Source: Listeria welshimeri serovar 6b str. SLCC5334 | Lineage (GTDB): Bacteria; Bacillota; Bacilli; Lactobacillales; Listeriaceae | Direction: 5' to 3' | DNA length: 64,000 nt | Assembly: GCF_000060285.1 (NCBI RefSeq) | Contig: NC_008555.1 | Location: 744,001 to 808,000, forward strand | Shown here: positions 1 to 8,250 of the stretch, piece after piece | How positions within the stretch are numbered: position 1 is the stretch's first letter | Layout: each line of letters begins with the position of its first letter | Notes under the pieces: model-generated | Database searches by the model: none | What the model was told of the DNA's origin: nothing | What the model saw: only the letters and a program-made list of their open reading frames with translations | Position numbers and translations under genes: made by a program

Positions 1-1
1 T

Positions 2-160
2 ATCCGTGAACCAAGTGGTCTTAGAATCGAATTTGCAAGTGCAGGCCCAGGCTTTACAATAGACGAACCACTTGAAACAATGGGCGACAAATTAGCCTTA
101 CCAAGCTTTTTAGAAGAAAAAAGAACAGAAATTGAAACTTATTTTGGAGGAGATTTATAA
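2..160 (+). CDS. Glyoxalase-fold ring-cleaving dioxygenase, C-terminal end (partial)
   Basis: Only the last 52 codons are in the window; the gene starts to the left. The visible residues (FASAGPGFTIDEPLETMGDK, then LPSF and a run of charged residues) align closely with the C-terminus of the next gene (FATDGPGFASDEPYETLGEK...LPPF). The two are therefore tandem paralogues. Its stop codon overlaps the next start (TAATG), which implies translational coupling. Function is inferred from the neighbour: a vicinal-oxygen-chelate dioxygenase of the MhqO/MhqE type acting on quinone or catechol compounds. Confidence 0.8.
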   Translation: MREPSGLRIEFASAGPGFTIDEPLETMGDKLALPSFLEEKRTEIETYFGGDL

Positions 161-1119
161 TGATTAAAGATTTAAAAGGAATTCACCATGTAACAGCAAT
201 GACAAGTAGCGCCGAGAAGAATTATGCTTTTTTTACAGAAGTTTTAGGAATGCGTTTAGTGAAAAAAACGGTTAACCAAGACGATATTCATACGTACCAT
301 TTATTTTTCGCGGATGACAAAGGTTCAGCGGGAACAGATATGACATTTTTTGACTTTCCTAATTTACCAAAAGGACGTCATGGAACAGATAGTATTTCTC
401 GTGTAGCTTTCCGGGTTCCAAGTGATGCGGCATTAGAATATTGGCTTGACCGCTTGGAACAGTTAGAAGTACCGCACAGTGATATTAAAACATTATTTGG
501 TAAAAAATATCTGACTTTCCAAGATTTTGACGATCAACAATTACAACTAATTTCGGATGAAAATAACGAAGGCGTGGCTGCTGGAACTCCGTGGAAAAAT
601 GGGCCGGTTCCAGAGAAATACGCGATTTATGGCTTAGGACCAGTCTTTTTAACAGTTGTTTCTTTGAAAAACATGGATGCTATTTTACAAACTATTTTAG
701 GCTTTAGAAAAATTACAGAAGAAAATGGGCTTCATTTATATGAAGTAGGTGAAGGTGGAAATGGAGCGCAAGTCATTGTCGAAGAGCGTACTGATATCCC
801 TGCTGCAATGCAAGGTTACGGTGGGGTGCATCATGTAGCTTTCCGAGTAGAAGATCATGAAGAGTTGCAAAAATGGATTGACCGTATGAATACAATTGAA
901 GCACCTAATTCTGGTTATGTAAACCGCTTCTATTTTGAATCTTTATATGTGCCGGTTTCGGAACGCATTTTATTTGAATTTGCGACAGATGGCCCAGGTT
1001 TTGCGAGTGATGAACCATATGAAACTCTCGGTGAAAAACTAGCTTTACCACCATTTTTAGAACCAAAACGCGCTGAAATTGAAAAAATGGTTCGCCCAAT
1101 TGATACGAAACGGAGCTGA
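160..1119 (+). CDS. Glyoxalase-fold ring-cleaving dioxygenase, MhqO/MhqE-like
   Basis: This 319-residue protein has two tandem vicinal-oxygen-chelate (glyoxalase) modules, beginning at GIHHVTAMTSS (residues 7-17) and YGGVHHVAFRV (about 220-230). The His-His pairs and a late Glu (ERILFEF) are the usual metal ligands. In Bacillus, relatives (MhqO, MhqE) are induced by methylhydroquinone and thought to open quinone rings in the cytosol. Here it lies between a paralogue and an MhqD-like esterase, followed by a flavin reductase, which supports a quinone/electrophile detoxification operon. The start overlaps the previous stop and is preceded by GGAGGAG. The family is clear; the substrate is inferred. 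Confidence 0.82.
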   Translation: MIKDLKGIHHVTAMTSSAEKNYAFFTEVLGMRLVKKTVNQDDIHTYHLFFADDKGSAGTDMTFFDFPNLPKGRHGTDSISRVAFRVPSDAALEYWLDRLEQLEVPHSDIKTLFGKKYLTFQDFDDQQLQLISDENNEGVAAGTPWKNGPVPEKYAIYGLGPVFLTVVSLKNMDAILQTILGFRKITEENGLHLYEVGEGGNGAQVIVEERTDIPAAMQGYGGVHHVAFRVEDHEELQKWIDRMNTIEAPNSGYVNRFYFESLYVPVSERILFEFATDGPGFASDEPYETLGEKLALPPFLEPKRAEIEKMVRPIDTKRS

Positions 1120-1125
1120 AAACGA

Positions 1126-1734
1126 ATGGAACATATTTTTATTCCAGGTAAAAATAAAGAGTTAGCCCCATTATTACTACTTCACGGGACAGGCGGTGAT
1201 GAAAAGTCGCTTGTCGAAGTAGCAGAATTTATCGCAAGTGATGCTGCTGTTCTATCGTTACGCGGAGATATTAAAGAAGGCGGAGCAAATCGGTTTTTCA
1301 AAAGATTTCATGATGGTAGTTTGGACTTAGAAGATCTGGAAAGTAAAACAGCAGAATTAATCACAACTACGCGTGAATTGGCTGAGAAATATGAACTTGA
1401 TTTTGAACAAATGATTGCTGTAGGCTATTCTAATGGAGCCAATATTGCCGCAAATGCACTGCTTCAAGCGGAAAATAGTTTCCATAAAGCGATTTTATTT
1501 CATGCGATGCCAGCGGGAAATAAGCAACCCGAATTTTCGATTAGTCACCGTAATGTATTTTTGTCAGCTGGTTTAAATGATCCACTTATTACAGCAAAAG
1601 CATCCGAAGAGTTAGTTGAAATCCTCGAAAAACGTGGTGCAAAAGTTGAAACAGTATGGACCGCAGCAGGGCATTCTCTTACAATGGAGGAACTAGAAGA
1701 AGCAAAAAAATGGTATCAAAACAACCAGAAATGA
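1126..1734 (+). CDS. Alpha/beta-hydrolase, MhqD-like carboxylesterase
   Basis: A 202-residue cytosolic hydrolase of the phospholipase/carboxylesterase family. LLLHGTGGDE (about residues 16-25) provides the oxyanion-hole loop, GYSNGANIA is the nucleophile elbow with the catalytic Ser, and AGLNDPLI plus AAGHSLT supply the Asp and His. MhqD proteins belong to the MhqR quinone-stress regulon in Bacillus and have the same length. The gene begins 6 bases after the dioxygenase stop and ends 9 bases before the flavin reductase, so all are probably cotranscribed. The natural ester substrate is unknown. Confidence 0.8.
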   Translation: MEHIFIPGKNKELAPLLLLHGTGGDEKSLVEVAEFIASDAAVLSLRGDIKEGGANRFFKRFHDGSLDLEDLESKTAELITTTRELAEKYELDFEQMIAVGYSNGANIAANALLQAENSFHKAILFHAMPAGNKQPEFSISHRNVFLSAGLNDPLITAKASEELVEILEKRGAKVETVWTAAGHSLTMEELEEAKKWYQNNQK

Positions 1735-1743
1735 GGTAAATAA

Positions 1744-2364
1744 ATGACTATTTTTAAAAGTGCTGATTTATCCCAGAAAGAAAACTATAAATTTTTAACT
1801 GGAAGCATTATTCCAAGGCCAATTGCTTTTGTAACTACGCTTGCTGAAGACGGGGTGACGGTTAACGCCGCCCCGTTCAGTTTTTTTAATGTCGTTTCAA
1901 GCGATCCAGCAATTGTTTCTATAGCTGTCCAGCGCGCAGAAGGCAAACAAAAAGATACGGCCAGAAATGCAGCTTTTACAAAAGAATTAAATATTCATAT
2001 TGTTAGTGAGACGTTCGTTGCAGAAATGAATAAAACAGCTGCACGACTTGCACCTAATGTGAGCGAAATAGATGATACTAACTTGCATTTAGAGTTTGTC
2101 CCTGGGATGAAAACGCCAAAAATTACAGAAGCAAACATCATACTCACGGCTAAACTCGAACAAATCATTCCAATTAAAAACGATAGCGGCGAAATTGTTA
2201 CTGACTTGGTTTTGGCACGTATTATCACGTATGATTTTGCTGATGAAGTATTTGATTCAGAGCATCAGTATATTTTGCCAGAAAAGCTTACACCAGTTGC
2301 TCGTCTAGCTGGAAATGACTATACGAAACTCGGCGAGATTTTCCGAATCGAACGTCCGAATTAA
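1744..2364 (+). CDS. Flavin reductase-like (FMN-binding) domain protein
   Basis: A 206-residue protein of the flavin reductase-like/DIM6-NTAB family. The N-terminal RPIAFVTTLAEDGVTVNAAPFSFFN segment (about residues 26-50) is the FMN-binding core of this split-barrel fold. Such proteins use NAD(P)H to reduce flavin, often supplying reduced FMN to a partner oxygenase. As the last gene of the dioxygenase-esterase operon it may serve the upstream enzymes, which is an inference. No clear terminator hairpin follows; the next 327 bases are the hflX leader. Confidence 0.8.
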   Translation: MTIFKSADLSQKENYKFLTGSIIPRPIAFVTTLAEDGVTVNAAPFSFFNVVSSDPAIVSIAVQRAEGKQKDTARNAAFTKELNIHIVSETFVAEMNKTAARLAPNVSEIDDTNLHLEFVPGMKTPKITEANIILTAKLEQIIPIKNDSGEIVTDLVLARIITYDFADEVFDSEHQYILPEKLTPVARLAGNDYTKLGEIFRIERPN

Positions 2365-2437
2365 CAATAATTAGTTGCGAAACAAGAGCTACCATGTTAA
2401 ACTAGGGGCATCTAAATCGAACGGAGGGTTGCCAATC

Positions 2438-2482
2438 ATGCGTTATATTAGACTACGTTTCCCAAAAAATCTATGCAACTAA
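2438..2482 (+). CDS. Leader peptide of hflX (14 residues)
   Basis: A short ORF encoding MRYIRLRFPKNLCN, preceded by a good ribosome site (CGGAGGG, 2422-2428, 9 bases from the ATG). It lies in the long untranslated leader of hflX. Short Arg-rich peptides of this type precede antibiotic-inducible ribosome-protection genes, where stalled ribosomes alter leader folding. HflX of Listeria has been reported to be induced by macrolides and lincosamides (from memory). No protein homology is needed for the call; the support is ribosome site, position and context. Confidence 0.6.
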   Translation: MRYIRLRFPKNLCN

Positions 2483-2601
2483 TTTAATAGTGCGGGAATA
2501 TCCATGCTTATTTAGTATGGATAACGGGATTGGTCTTGCGTGCATGTATGGCACCCAAAATAAATATGGGTAGAATGAAGGGGAATTAGCTTCATTTGAA
2601 A

Positions 2602-2633
2602 GCAAGCTAGTATCTATTTGATGCTATTTTTGC
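2602..2633 (+). terminator. Attenuator-like hairpin in hflX leader
   Basis: TAGTATC (2608-2614) pairs with GATGCTA (2620-2626) around a 5-base loop, extended outside by GCAAG with TTTGC. It is followed by a T-rich run and lies about 60 bases before the hflX start. Upstream there is also a 7-bp hairpin built on TATCCAT/ATGGATA (about 2499-2523). The stem is AT-rich, so termination strength is uncertain. It is proposed as the conditional terminator controlled by the leader peptide. Confidence 0.4.
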
Positions 2634-2691
2634 GTTTTCATCTACTCAGAAACCCTGACCGCGCTGAATCTATTTCAGGAGGTCCTTTTTT

Positions 2692-3948
2692 ATGGAGAAA
2701 AAAGTATTAATCGTTGGTATCAGCCAAAAACAAAAAGATTTTGATTATTCAATGGAAGAATTAGCCAATTTAGCGGCTGCAAACAATATGGAAGTAGTGG
2801 GCGAAATACGTCAAAACATCGACCGTGAAAACCGCGCTACCTATGTTGGAAAAGGAAAAGTGGATGAAATCAAGGGTCTAGCAGAAATGCAGGATGCTCG
2901 CTTGATTATTTTTAATGACGAGCTTTCCCCTTCGCAAATTAGGAATTTAGAAGAAGCGCTTGAACTGGATGTTATGGACAGAACAGGTCTTATTCTAGCT
3001 ATATTCGCAAATCGAGCAAAAACTAAAGAAGCACAACTTCAAGTCCAAATTGCTAAACTACAATATGAATTACCACGGATTTTCGGACAAGGCGAAGACA
3101 TGGACCAACAAAGCGGGAAAGGCGGGCTCAGTAACCGTGGTTCTGGTGAAAAGAAAATCGAAACAGATCGCCGAACCATTAAACATCAAATACGCCATTT
3201 GCAAAAAGAGTTAGATATGCTCGTTGATGACCGTGAAGTACGTCGCCGAAAACGAAAGAAAAATGAGATTCCTGTTGTGTCGCTTGTTGGCTATACGAAT
3301 GCTGGAAAATCAACCACGATGAATGGTTTAGTACGCGCCTATAGCGAAACTGCTGAAAAACAAGTTTTTGAGAAAGATATGCTTTTTGCCACACTTGAAA
3401 CGAGCGTGCGCGAAATTGTTTTACCAGACAACAAGCAATTTTTACTAACAGATACAGTCGGTTTTGTTAGCAAACTTCCGCATCAATTAGTGAAAGCATT
3501 CCGTTCCACACTAGAAGAGGCGCGCGATGCGGATTTACTCATTCATGTGGTAGATTATTCCGATCCACATTATAAAACGATGATGAAGACTACAGAAGAA
3601 ACACTCAAAGCAGTTGGTGTGGAAGATGTTCCAGTTATTTATGCATATAATAAAGCAGATCTTCTAGAAAATGAAATTTACCCTAAACAAACGGATAATA
3701 CGATTGTTTTTTCAGCACGGGATGAAAAAAGTTTAGAATTTCTAACAGAAGTGATTCGTAAAGAATTATTCGCTAGTCATGAAAAAGCAACTTTTTTAAT
3801 TCCTTTTGAAGCAGGGAAAGTGGTTGCTTATTTAAACGAACATGCGGATGTGTTAGAAACCGAATACTTGGAAAATGGCACACAAATTGTGGCTGAAGTT
3901 AGTCCAGCTGATTTACAAAAACTAGCAGCATATCAAGTAGCTGAATAA
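2692..3948 (+). CDS. hflX: GTPase HflX, ribosome-splitting/rescue factor
   Basis: A 418-residue protein with the full HflX layout: an N-terminal HflX domain (YVGKGKVDEIKGL near residue 51), a glycine-rich linker GKGGLSNRGSGEKK with a coiled coil, and a GTPase domain with G1 GYTNAGKS (about 200), G3 DTVGF, and G4 NKAD. HflX binds stalled 70S ribosomes and splits them; in Listeria it is reported to confer macrolide and lincosamide tolerance. The start follows CAGGAGG at ideal spacing. The long leader with a small peptide suggests antibiotic-controlled attenuation. Confidence 0.95.
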   Translation: MEKKVLIVGISQKQKDFDYSMEELANLAAANNMEVVGEIRQNIDRENRATYVGKGKVDEIKGLAEMQDARLIIFNDELSPSQIRNLEEALELDVMDRTGLILAIFANRAKTKEAQLQVQIAKLQYELPRIFGQGEDMDQQSGKGGLSNRGSGEKKIETDRRTIKHQIRHLQKELDMLVDDREVRRRKRKKNEIPVVSLVGYTNAGKSTTMNGLVRAYSETAEKQVFEKDMLFATLETSVREIVLPDNKQFLLTDTVGFVSKLPHQLVKAFRSTLEEARDADLLIHVVDYSDPHYKTMMKTTEETLKAVGVEDVPVIYAYNKADLLENEIYPKQTDNTIVFSARDEKSLEFLTEVIRKELFASHEKATFLIPFEAGKVVAYLNEHADVLETEYLENGTQIVAEVSPADLQKLAAYQVAE

Positions 3949-3967
3949 AGCGAGTTCCAGCTGAATT

Positions 3968-3976
3968 TGCTATAAT
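3968..3976 (+). promoter_or_regulatory. Extended -10 promoter for phosphoesterase/lplA
   Basis: TGCTATAAT matches the extended -10 consensus (TGn plus TATAAT). It lies 38 bases before the chosen start of the phosphoesterase gene. An in-frame ATG at 3975 sits inside this -10 element and could not be translated from this promoter. Confidence 0.5.
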
Positions 3977-4013
3977 GACATGTAGAGCAAATTTAGTGAG
4001 GAGAATTCTATCT

Positions 4014-4895
4014 ATGAAAAAAACTGGATGGGGGATACTTGGCGCAGTTGCTGCTTTTACTGGATACGCATACTGGTCAACGAAACACCTAACCGTAACA
4101 AATTATGAAATAATATCAGAAAAAATTCCGACAGAATGGGACGGCGCGACATTTGTTCAGTTGTCTGATCTGCATAGTGCTAGTTTTGGTCTATATAATA
4201 ATCCTTTGCTTAGTATTGTAAATGAGCTGGCTCCGGACGCGGTTTTTTTGACCGGAGACATGATTGATGGGGATGAGTCGCCGTTTGTTGCTATGGCTGT
4301 CGTACGTAAATTAGCAAAAGAATTTCCAGTCTTCTATGTGAACGGCAACCATGAAGGTAGAAGCGCTTTTTACGAAGATTTTAAAGCAGATATGGAAAAG
4401 CATCATGTGAAAGTGCTTGAAAATGAGCGCTATTTTCTTAAAAAAGACGATGCCCCAATCATTGTAGCTGGTGTAAAAGATCCGCGTTTTGTTAAAGAAG
4501 CTTGGGCAGAGCAAGAACTACCTAAACAAGAATGGGAAGAAGCCGCATTAAAAGAAGTACTAGATGAGGCAACAGCTCATTTATCTCCAGACTACTTTAC
4601 GATTTTACTGGCTCATCGCCCGGAGTTTTGGCCGCTTTATCAAGCCTATCCAGTTGATTTAGTTTTATCAGGTCATGCGCATGGCGGTCAATTTAGACTC
4701 CCGCTTACAGAAGGTCTTTTTGCACCAGGACAAGGCTTTATGCCAAAATGGACAGCGGGAATACATCTGGCTGGCGGAAAAACACTTATTGTTAGCCGAG
4801 GCTTAGGAAATGTAACCAAACTTCCACGTCTATTTAATGATCCTGAAATCATTCGGATTACCCTTAAAGCAAAAGGAGATGCTAGTGGAAAGTGA
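4014..4895 (+). CDS. Membrane-anchored metallophosphoesterase, YaeI/YkuE-like
   Basis: A calcineurin-type phosphoesterase of 293 residues from the ATG at 4014, which has the ribosome site GAGGAG. An upstream in-frame ATG at 3975 lies inside the promoter. The protein begins with a membrane segment (WGILGAVAAFTGYAYW), then the metal-binding motifs in order: QLSDLHS, TGDMIDG, GNHEG, and LSGHAHGGQ. Relatives hydrolyse UDP-2,3-diacylglucosamine or unidentified phosphoesters at the membrane. It overlaps the next gene by 4 bases, so both are one transcription unit. The substrate cannot be read from sequence. Confidence 0.83.
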   Translation: MKKTGWGILGAVAAFTGYAYWSTKHLTVTNYEIISEKIPTEWDGATFVQLSDLHSASFGLYNNPLLSIVNELAPDAVFLTGDMIDGDESPFVAMAVVRKLAKEFPVFYVNGNHEGRSAFYEDFKADMEKHHVKVLENERYFLKKDDAPIIVAGVKDPRFVKEAWAEQELPKQEWEEAALKEVLDEATAHLSPDYFTILLAHRPEFWPLYQAYPVDLVLSGHAHGGQFRLPLTEGLFAPGQGFMPKWTAGIHLAGGKTLIVSRGLGNVTKLPRLFNDPEIIRITLKAKGDASGK

Positions 4896-5881
4896 TTTAT
4901 TTAGATAATGAAGATGTGCTTGATCAAGCATACAATTTTGCTATGGAAGAATATGCGCTCCGTTTTTTAGATGAGAATGAAACATATTTCATGTTTTACC
5001 GGATGAAGCCAACAATAATTGTAGGTAAAAATCAAAACACATTAGAAGAAATTAATCATACTTTTGTAGAAAAACATCATGTTCATGTTTTACGCCGGCT
5101 GTCGGGCGGTGGAGCAGTTTATAATGATGAAGGTAATATTAGTTTTAGTATGATAACAAAAGATGATGGGAATAGCTTTCAAAATTTTGCAAGATTTACA
5201 GAACCAGTTATTCAAGCACTCCAAAAGCTAGGCGTAAATGCAAAACTTAGCGGAAGAAATGATATTGAAGTGGATGGCAAAAAAATAAGCGGCAATGCAC
5301 AGTTTGCGACGAATGGCCGATTATATAGTCATGGAACGTTGCTTTTCGATGTTGATTTGTCGATGCTTGAAGCGGCTCTGCAAGTAGATCCTGAAAAGTA
5401 TTTATCCAAAGGGGTTAAATCTGTTCGGAGTCGTGTCACCACGATTCGGGAACATTTAACGGAAGATATGGATATCCAGGCTTTTAAACAAATTCTCCTA
5501 GAGTCTATTTTCGGAACAGCGGATATTCCACGTTATATTTTTACAGAAGAAGATAAATTAGCTATTGAAAAAATACGCGAGGAACGCTACTTGAACTGGG
5601 ATTGGACATATGGTAAATCTCCAAAAGCCACTATCCAACGTAAAAAAAGATTCCCAGCTGGAACTATCGAATTTCAGCTGACTTTACACAAAGGCCAAGT
5701 AAAAGAAGCAATCATTTATGGTGATTTTTTTGGAACAAAAGATGTTGCTGATTTGGCTAACAAAATGCTTGGTTGTCGTTTTGAACGTAAAGCCATCCAA
5801 AATGCTTGGCAAGAAATAAATACAAAAGATTATTTTGGTGGAATTGAAAAAGAAGCTATTCTTGATATGTTATTTGAATAA
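4892..5881 (+). CDS. lplA: Lipoate-protein ligase A
   Basis: A 329-residue enzyme of the LplA family that activates free lipoate with ATP and attaches it to lipoyl domains of 2-oxoacid dehydrogenases and GcvH. Seen: the RRLSGGGAVYNDEGNISFSM core (about residues 68-87) and the GRNDIEVDGKKISGNAQ segment with the catalytic Lys, then a C-terminal accessory domain. The start is GTG, overlapping the upstream stop (GTGA). By position it corresponds to one of the two Listeria LplA paralogues, probably LplA2. Lipoate scavenging matters for intracellular growth in this genus. Confidence 0.9.
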   Translation: MIYLDNEDVLDQAYNFAMEEYALRFLDENETYFMFYRMKPTIIVGKNQNTLEEINHTFVEKHHVHVLRRLSGGGAVYNDEGNISFSMITKDDGNSFQNFARFTEPVIQALQKLGVNAKLSGRNDIEVDGKKISGNAQFATNGRLYSHGTLLFDVDLSMLEAALQVDPEKYLSKGVKSVRSRVTTIREHLTEDMDIQAFKQILLESIFGTADIPRYIFTEEDKLAIEKIREERYLNWDWTYGKSPKATIQRKKRFPAGTIEFQLTLHKGQVKEAIIYGDFFGTKDVADLANKMLGCRFERKAIQNAWQEINTKDYFGGIEKEAILDMLFE

Positions 5882-5887
5882 GGATTT

Positions 5888-5920
5888 AAACTCTGAGATA
5901 TAGATTCTCAGAGTTTTTTT
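5888..5920 (+). terminator. Terminator after lplA
   Basis: AAACTCTGAGA pairs perfectly with TCTCAGAGTTT (11 bp, 7-base loop), followed by a T run. It starts 7 bases after the lplA stop. Confidence 0.85.
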
Positions 5921-5928
5921 GTGTAAAA

Positions 5929-5942
5929 AGAAAACGATTTCA
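5929..5942 (+). promoter_or_regulatory. Candidate cre (CcpA) site of mannoside operon
   Basis: AGAAAACGATTTCA differs in one base from the near-ideal cre TGAAAACGATTTCA. It lies directly upstream of the -35 box. This suggests carbon catabolite control of the operon by CcpA; the site is inferred. Confidence 0.55.
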
Positions 5943-5950
5943 TTTTTATA

Positions 5951-5980
5951 TTGACAGTGATTAAATATATATAGTATTAT
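5951..5980 (+). promoter_or_regulatory. Promoter and operator of mannoside operon
   Basis: A -35 TTGACA (5951-5956) and -10 TATTAT (5975-5980) with an 18-base spacer precede the GH125 gene. The spacer contains ATTAAATATA (5960-5969), which also forms both arms of an inverted repeat next to the divergently read regulator gene at 12575-12609. This places a probable repressor half-site inside the promoter. Confidence 0.6.
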
Positions 5981-6032
5981 TTAAATATGATAAATGTCTA
6001 TTAAGTATAATTAATTAAAAGGAGTGAATCAT

Positions 6033-7331
6033 TTGGTTATCGCAAATCGTGCTTTTATACAATCAAGTACGGAAAAAATAAAAAAAGAAATAAATAATCA
6101 AAAATTGGCTGAAATGTATGAAAGGTGTATGGAAAACACATTAGACACCACAATTAAAATTCGAGAAAGTGGTCTCACATTTATCTTAACTGGAGATATT
6201 CCAGCAATGTGGTTACGTGATTCAGTATGCCAAGTACGACCTTTTCTAATTTTTGCTAAAGAAAATGAAGAAATTCAGTCGATGTTAATTGGTCTTAGCA
6301 AGGAACAAGTGAGTTTAGTTGGAATAGATCCTTATGCTAACGCTTTCAATGAAACGCCAAATGGAGCCGGACATCAAGCAGATAAAACAGAAATGCACCC
6401 ACAAGTATGGGAACGCAAATATGAGATTGATTCGTTATGTTATCCGATTCAATTAGCGTATCTTATTTGGAAAATTACCGGAAGAACAGAACAATTTGAC
6501 GCAGCGTTTTTCAAGATGTTGCAAACTATTTTTGCTGTATGGGAAGTAGAGCAGCATCATGAAACAAAATCGCCTTATCGTTTTGAGCGAATGGACTGTG
6601 TTCCTTCTGATACTTTAAAAAGAGATGGATTAGGAACTAAAACTGCTTATACAGGAATGCTTTGGTCAGGATTTAGACCAAGTGATGATGCTTGTGAATA
6701 TGGGTATCTCATTCCATCTAATATGTTTGCTGTAGTAGTTTTAGGTTATGCAAAAGAAATTATCGAAACATTTTATCCAAGTGAAAAGGAAACAGTGAAA
6801 CAAGCAGTAACTTTAAAAAATGATATCCAATTAGGAATTGAAAAATTCGGTACATATAATCATCCTACTTTTGGTGAAATATTTGCATTTGAAGTAGATG
6901 GTCTTGGAAATCAATTATTAATGGATGACGCCAATGTTCCAAGTCTACTCTCTATGCCAATCATCAATTACCTTGAGAAAGAATCGCCAATTTATCAGAA
7001 TACGCGGAAGTTTATTTTAAGTAAGTCAAATCCATATTATTTTGAAGGGGAACTGGCAAAAGGAATTGGTAGTCCGCATACACCAGCAGGATATATTTGG
7101 CCCATTGGACTGGCAATTCAAGGGTTAACAGCAAGTGATGAAACAGAAAAACTTGCTATTTTACAAATGTTGTTAGAAACGGATGCTGGAACTGGATTAA
7201 TGCATGAATCGTTTCATCCAGATCACCCGGAAGACTTTACACGTGAATGGTTTTCATGGGCGAATATGATGTTTTGTGAATTAGTACTGGATGTAGCTGG
7301 GTTTCGAATGGCAAATGTTTTGAAGAACTAA
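6033..7331 (+). CDS. GH125 exo-alpha-1,6-mannosidase
   Basis: A protein of about 433 residues of glycoside hydrolase family 125 (formerly DUF1237). The hallmark GDIPAMWLRDSVCQVRPF lies near residues 50-70, with GAGHQADKTEMHP and a late HESFHPDHPEDFTREWFSWANMMF block. These are inverting, metal-independent exo-alpha-1,6-mannosidases of the cytosol. The start is TTG at 6033, 8 bases after GGAG; the in-frame GTG at 6024 overlaps the ribosome site. It heads an operon with an ABC transporter and a GH76 enzyme, pointing to imported alpha-1,6-linked mannosides as substrate. Confidence 0.88.
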   Translation: MVIANRAFIQSSTEKIKKEINNQKLAEMYERCMENTLDTTIKIRESGLTFILTGDIPAMWLRDSVCQVRPFLIFAKENEEIQSMLIGLSKEQVSLVGIDPYANAFNETPNGAGHQADKTEMHPQVWERKYEIDSLCYPIQLAYLIWKITGRTEQFDAAFFKMLQTIFAVWEVEQHHETKSPYRFERMDCVPSDTLKRDGLGTKTAYTGMLWSGFRPSDDACEYGYLIPSNMFAVVVLGYAKEIIETFYPSEKETVKQAVTLKNDIQLGIEKFGTYNHPTFGEIFAFEVDGLGNQLLMDDANVPSLLSMPIINYLEKESPIYQNTRKFILSKSNPYYFEGELAKGIGSPHTPAGYIWPIGLAIQGLTASDETEKLAILQMLLETDAGTGLMHESFHPDHPEDFTREWFSWANMMFCELVLDVAGFRMANVLKN

Positions 7332-7348
7332 CGAAGGAGGCTTAATTG

Positions 7349-8239
7349 ATGGCAACGATTAGAAATAAATCTGCCCAAATACACCAACAACGAATGGCTT
7401 ATCTTTTTATTGCGCTTCCGGTTTTATTACTAGCGATTTTTATGATTTTACCAATTGGAATGGCACTATTTGTCAGTTTTACTGATTATGATATTGTTAA
7501 TTCTCCCAATTGGATTGGTTTCGACAATTACATCAAAATGTTTAGGGATCCATATTTTCTTATTTCATTAAAGAATACGATTATTTACACAGCTTTGTTT
7601 GTACCACTTGGTCTTGTAGCATCACTTGGGGCAGCTATCTTGATTAATATGAATAAAAAAGGGGCAGGTTTATTTCGGACATTCTTTTATGTGCCTGTAT
7701 TATGCTCTACAGTAGCAACAGCGACAATATGGTATTGGTTGCTCAACCCTCAGTATGGTTTGATTAATCGAGTGTTAGGATGGTTTGGAATTAATGGTCC
7801 AGCATGGCTCTATGATTCGAACTGGGCAATGTTTGCGATTGTTATGATGAGTGTTTGGATGACATTTGGAACAAATATGATGATTTTCCTTGCAGGCCTT
7901 CAAGGTATCCCAGCTAATTTATATGAAGCTTCCAAAATAGAAGGTGCTTCAAAATGGAAGACATTTCGTTATGTCACTTGGCCATCGCTTTCACGAACCA
8001 CTTTTCTTGTAACAACGATGCTAATTATTAATGCTTTTCAGGTGTTTGATCAAGCATATGTATTAACAAAAGGTGGTCCTGGAAACTCCACTATCACACT
8101 TGTCTATTATATTTACAATGAAGGTTTTGGCGGATTAAAAATGGGCTATGCTTCGGCAATTTCTTTTGTACTATTTTTAATCATACTAGTATTTTCGATT
8201 ATCAATATGCGTGTGAATAAAGAAGATAGAACAGCTTAA
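7349..8239 (+). CDS. Sugar ABC transporter permease (MalF-like)
   Basis: An integral membrane permease with six predicted helices and the EAA loop EASKIEGASKWKTFRYVTWPSL (about residues 190-212) that contacts the ATPase. It is of the MalF/UgpA (CUT1) type. The chosen ATG at 7349 follows AAGGAGG; a TTG just before it is less likely. It is followed 11 bases later by the second permease. No ATPase gene is present in the operon, so a shared MsmK/MalK-type ATPase encoded elsewhere probably energises it. Confidence 0.88.
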   Translation: MATIRNKSAQIHQQRMAYLFIALPVLLLAIFMILPIGMALFVSFTDYDIVNSPNWIGFDNYIKMFRDPYFLISLKNTIIYTALFVPLGLVASLGAAILINMNKKGAGLFRTFFYVPVLCSTVATATIWYWLLNPQYGLINRVLGWFGINGPAWLYDSNWAMFAIVMMSVWMTFGTNMMIFLAGLQGIPANLYEASKIEGASKWKTFRYVTWPSLSRTTFLVTTMLIINAFQVFDQAYVLTKGGPGNSTITLVYYIYNEGFGGLKMGYASAISFVLFLIILVFSIINMRVNKEDRTA

Positions 8240-8250
8240 GGAGGGGTGAT

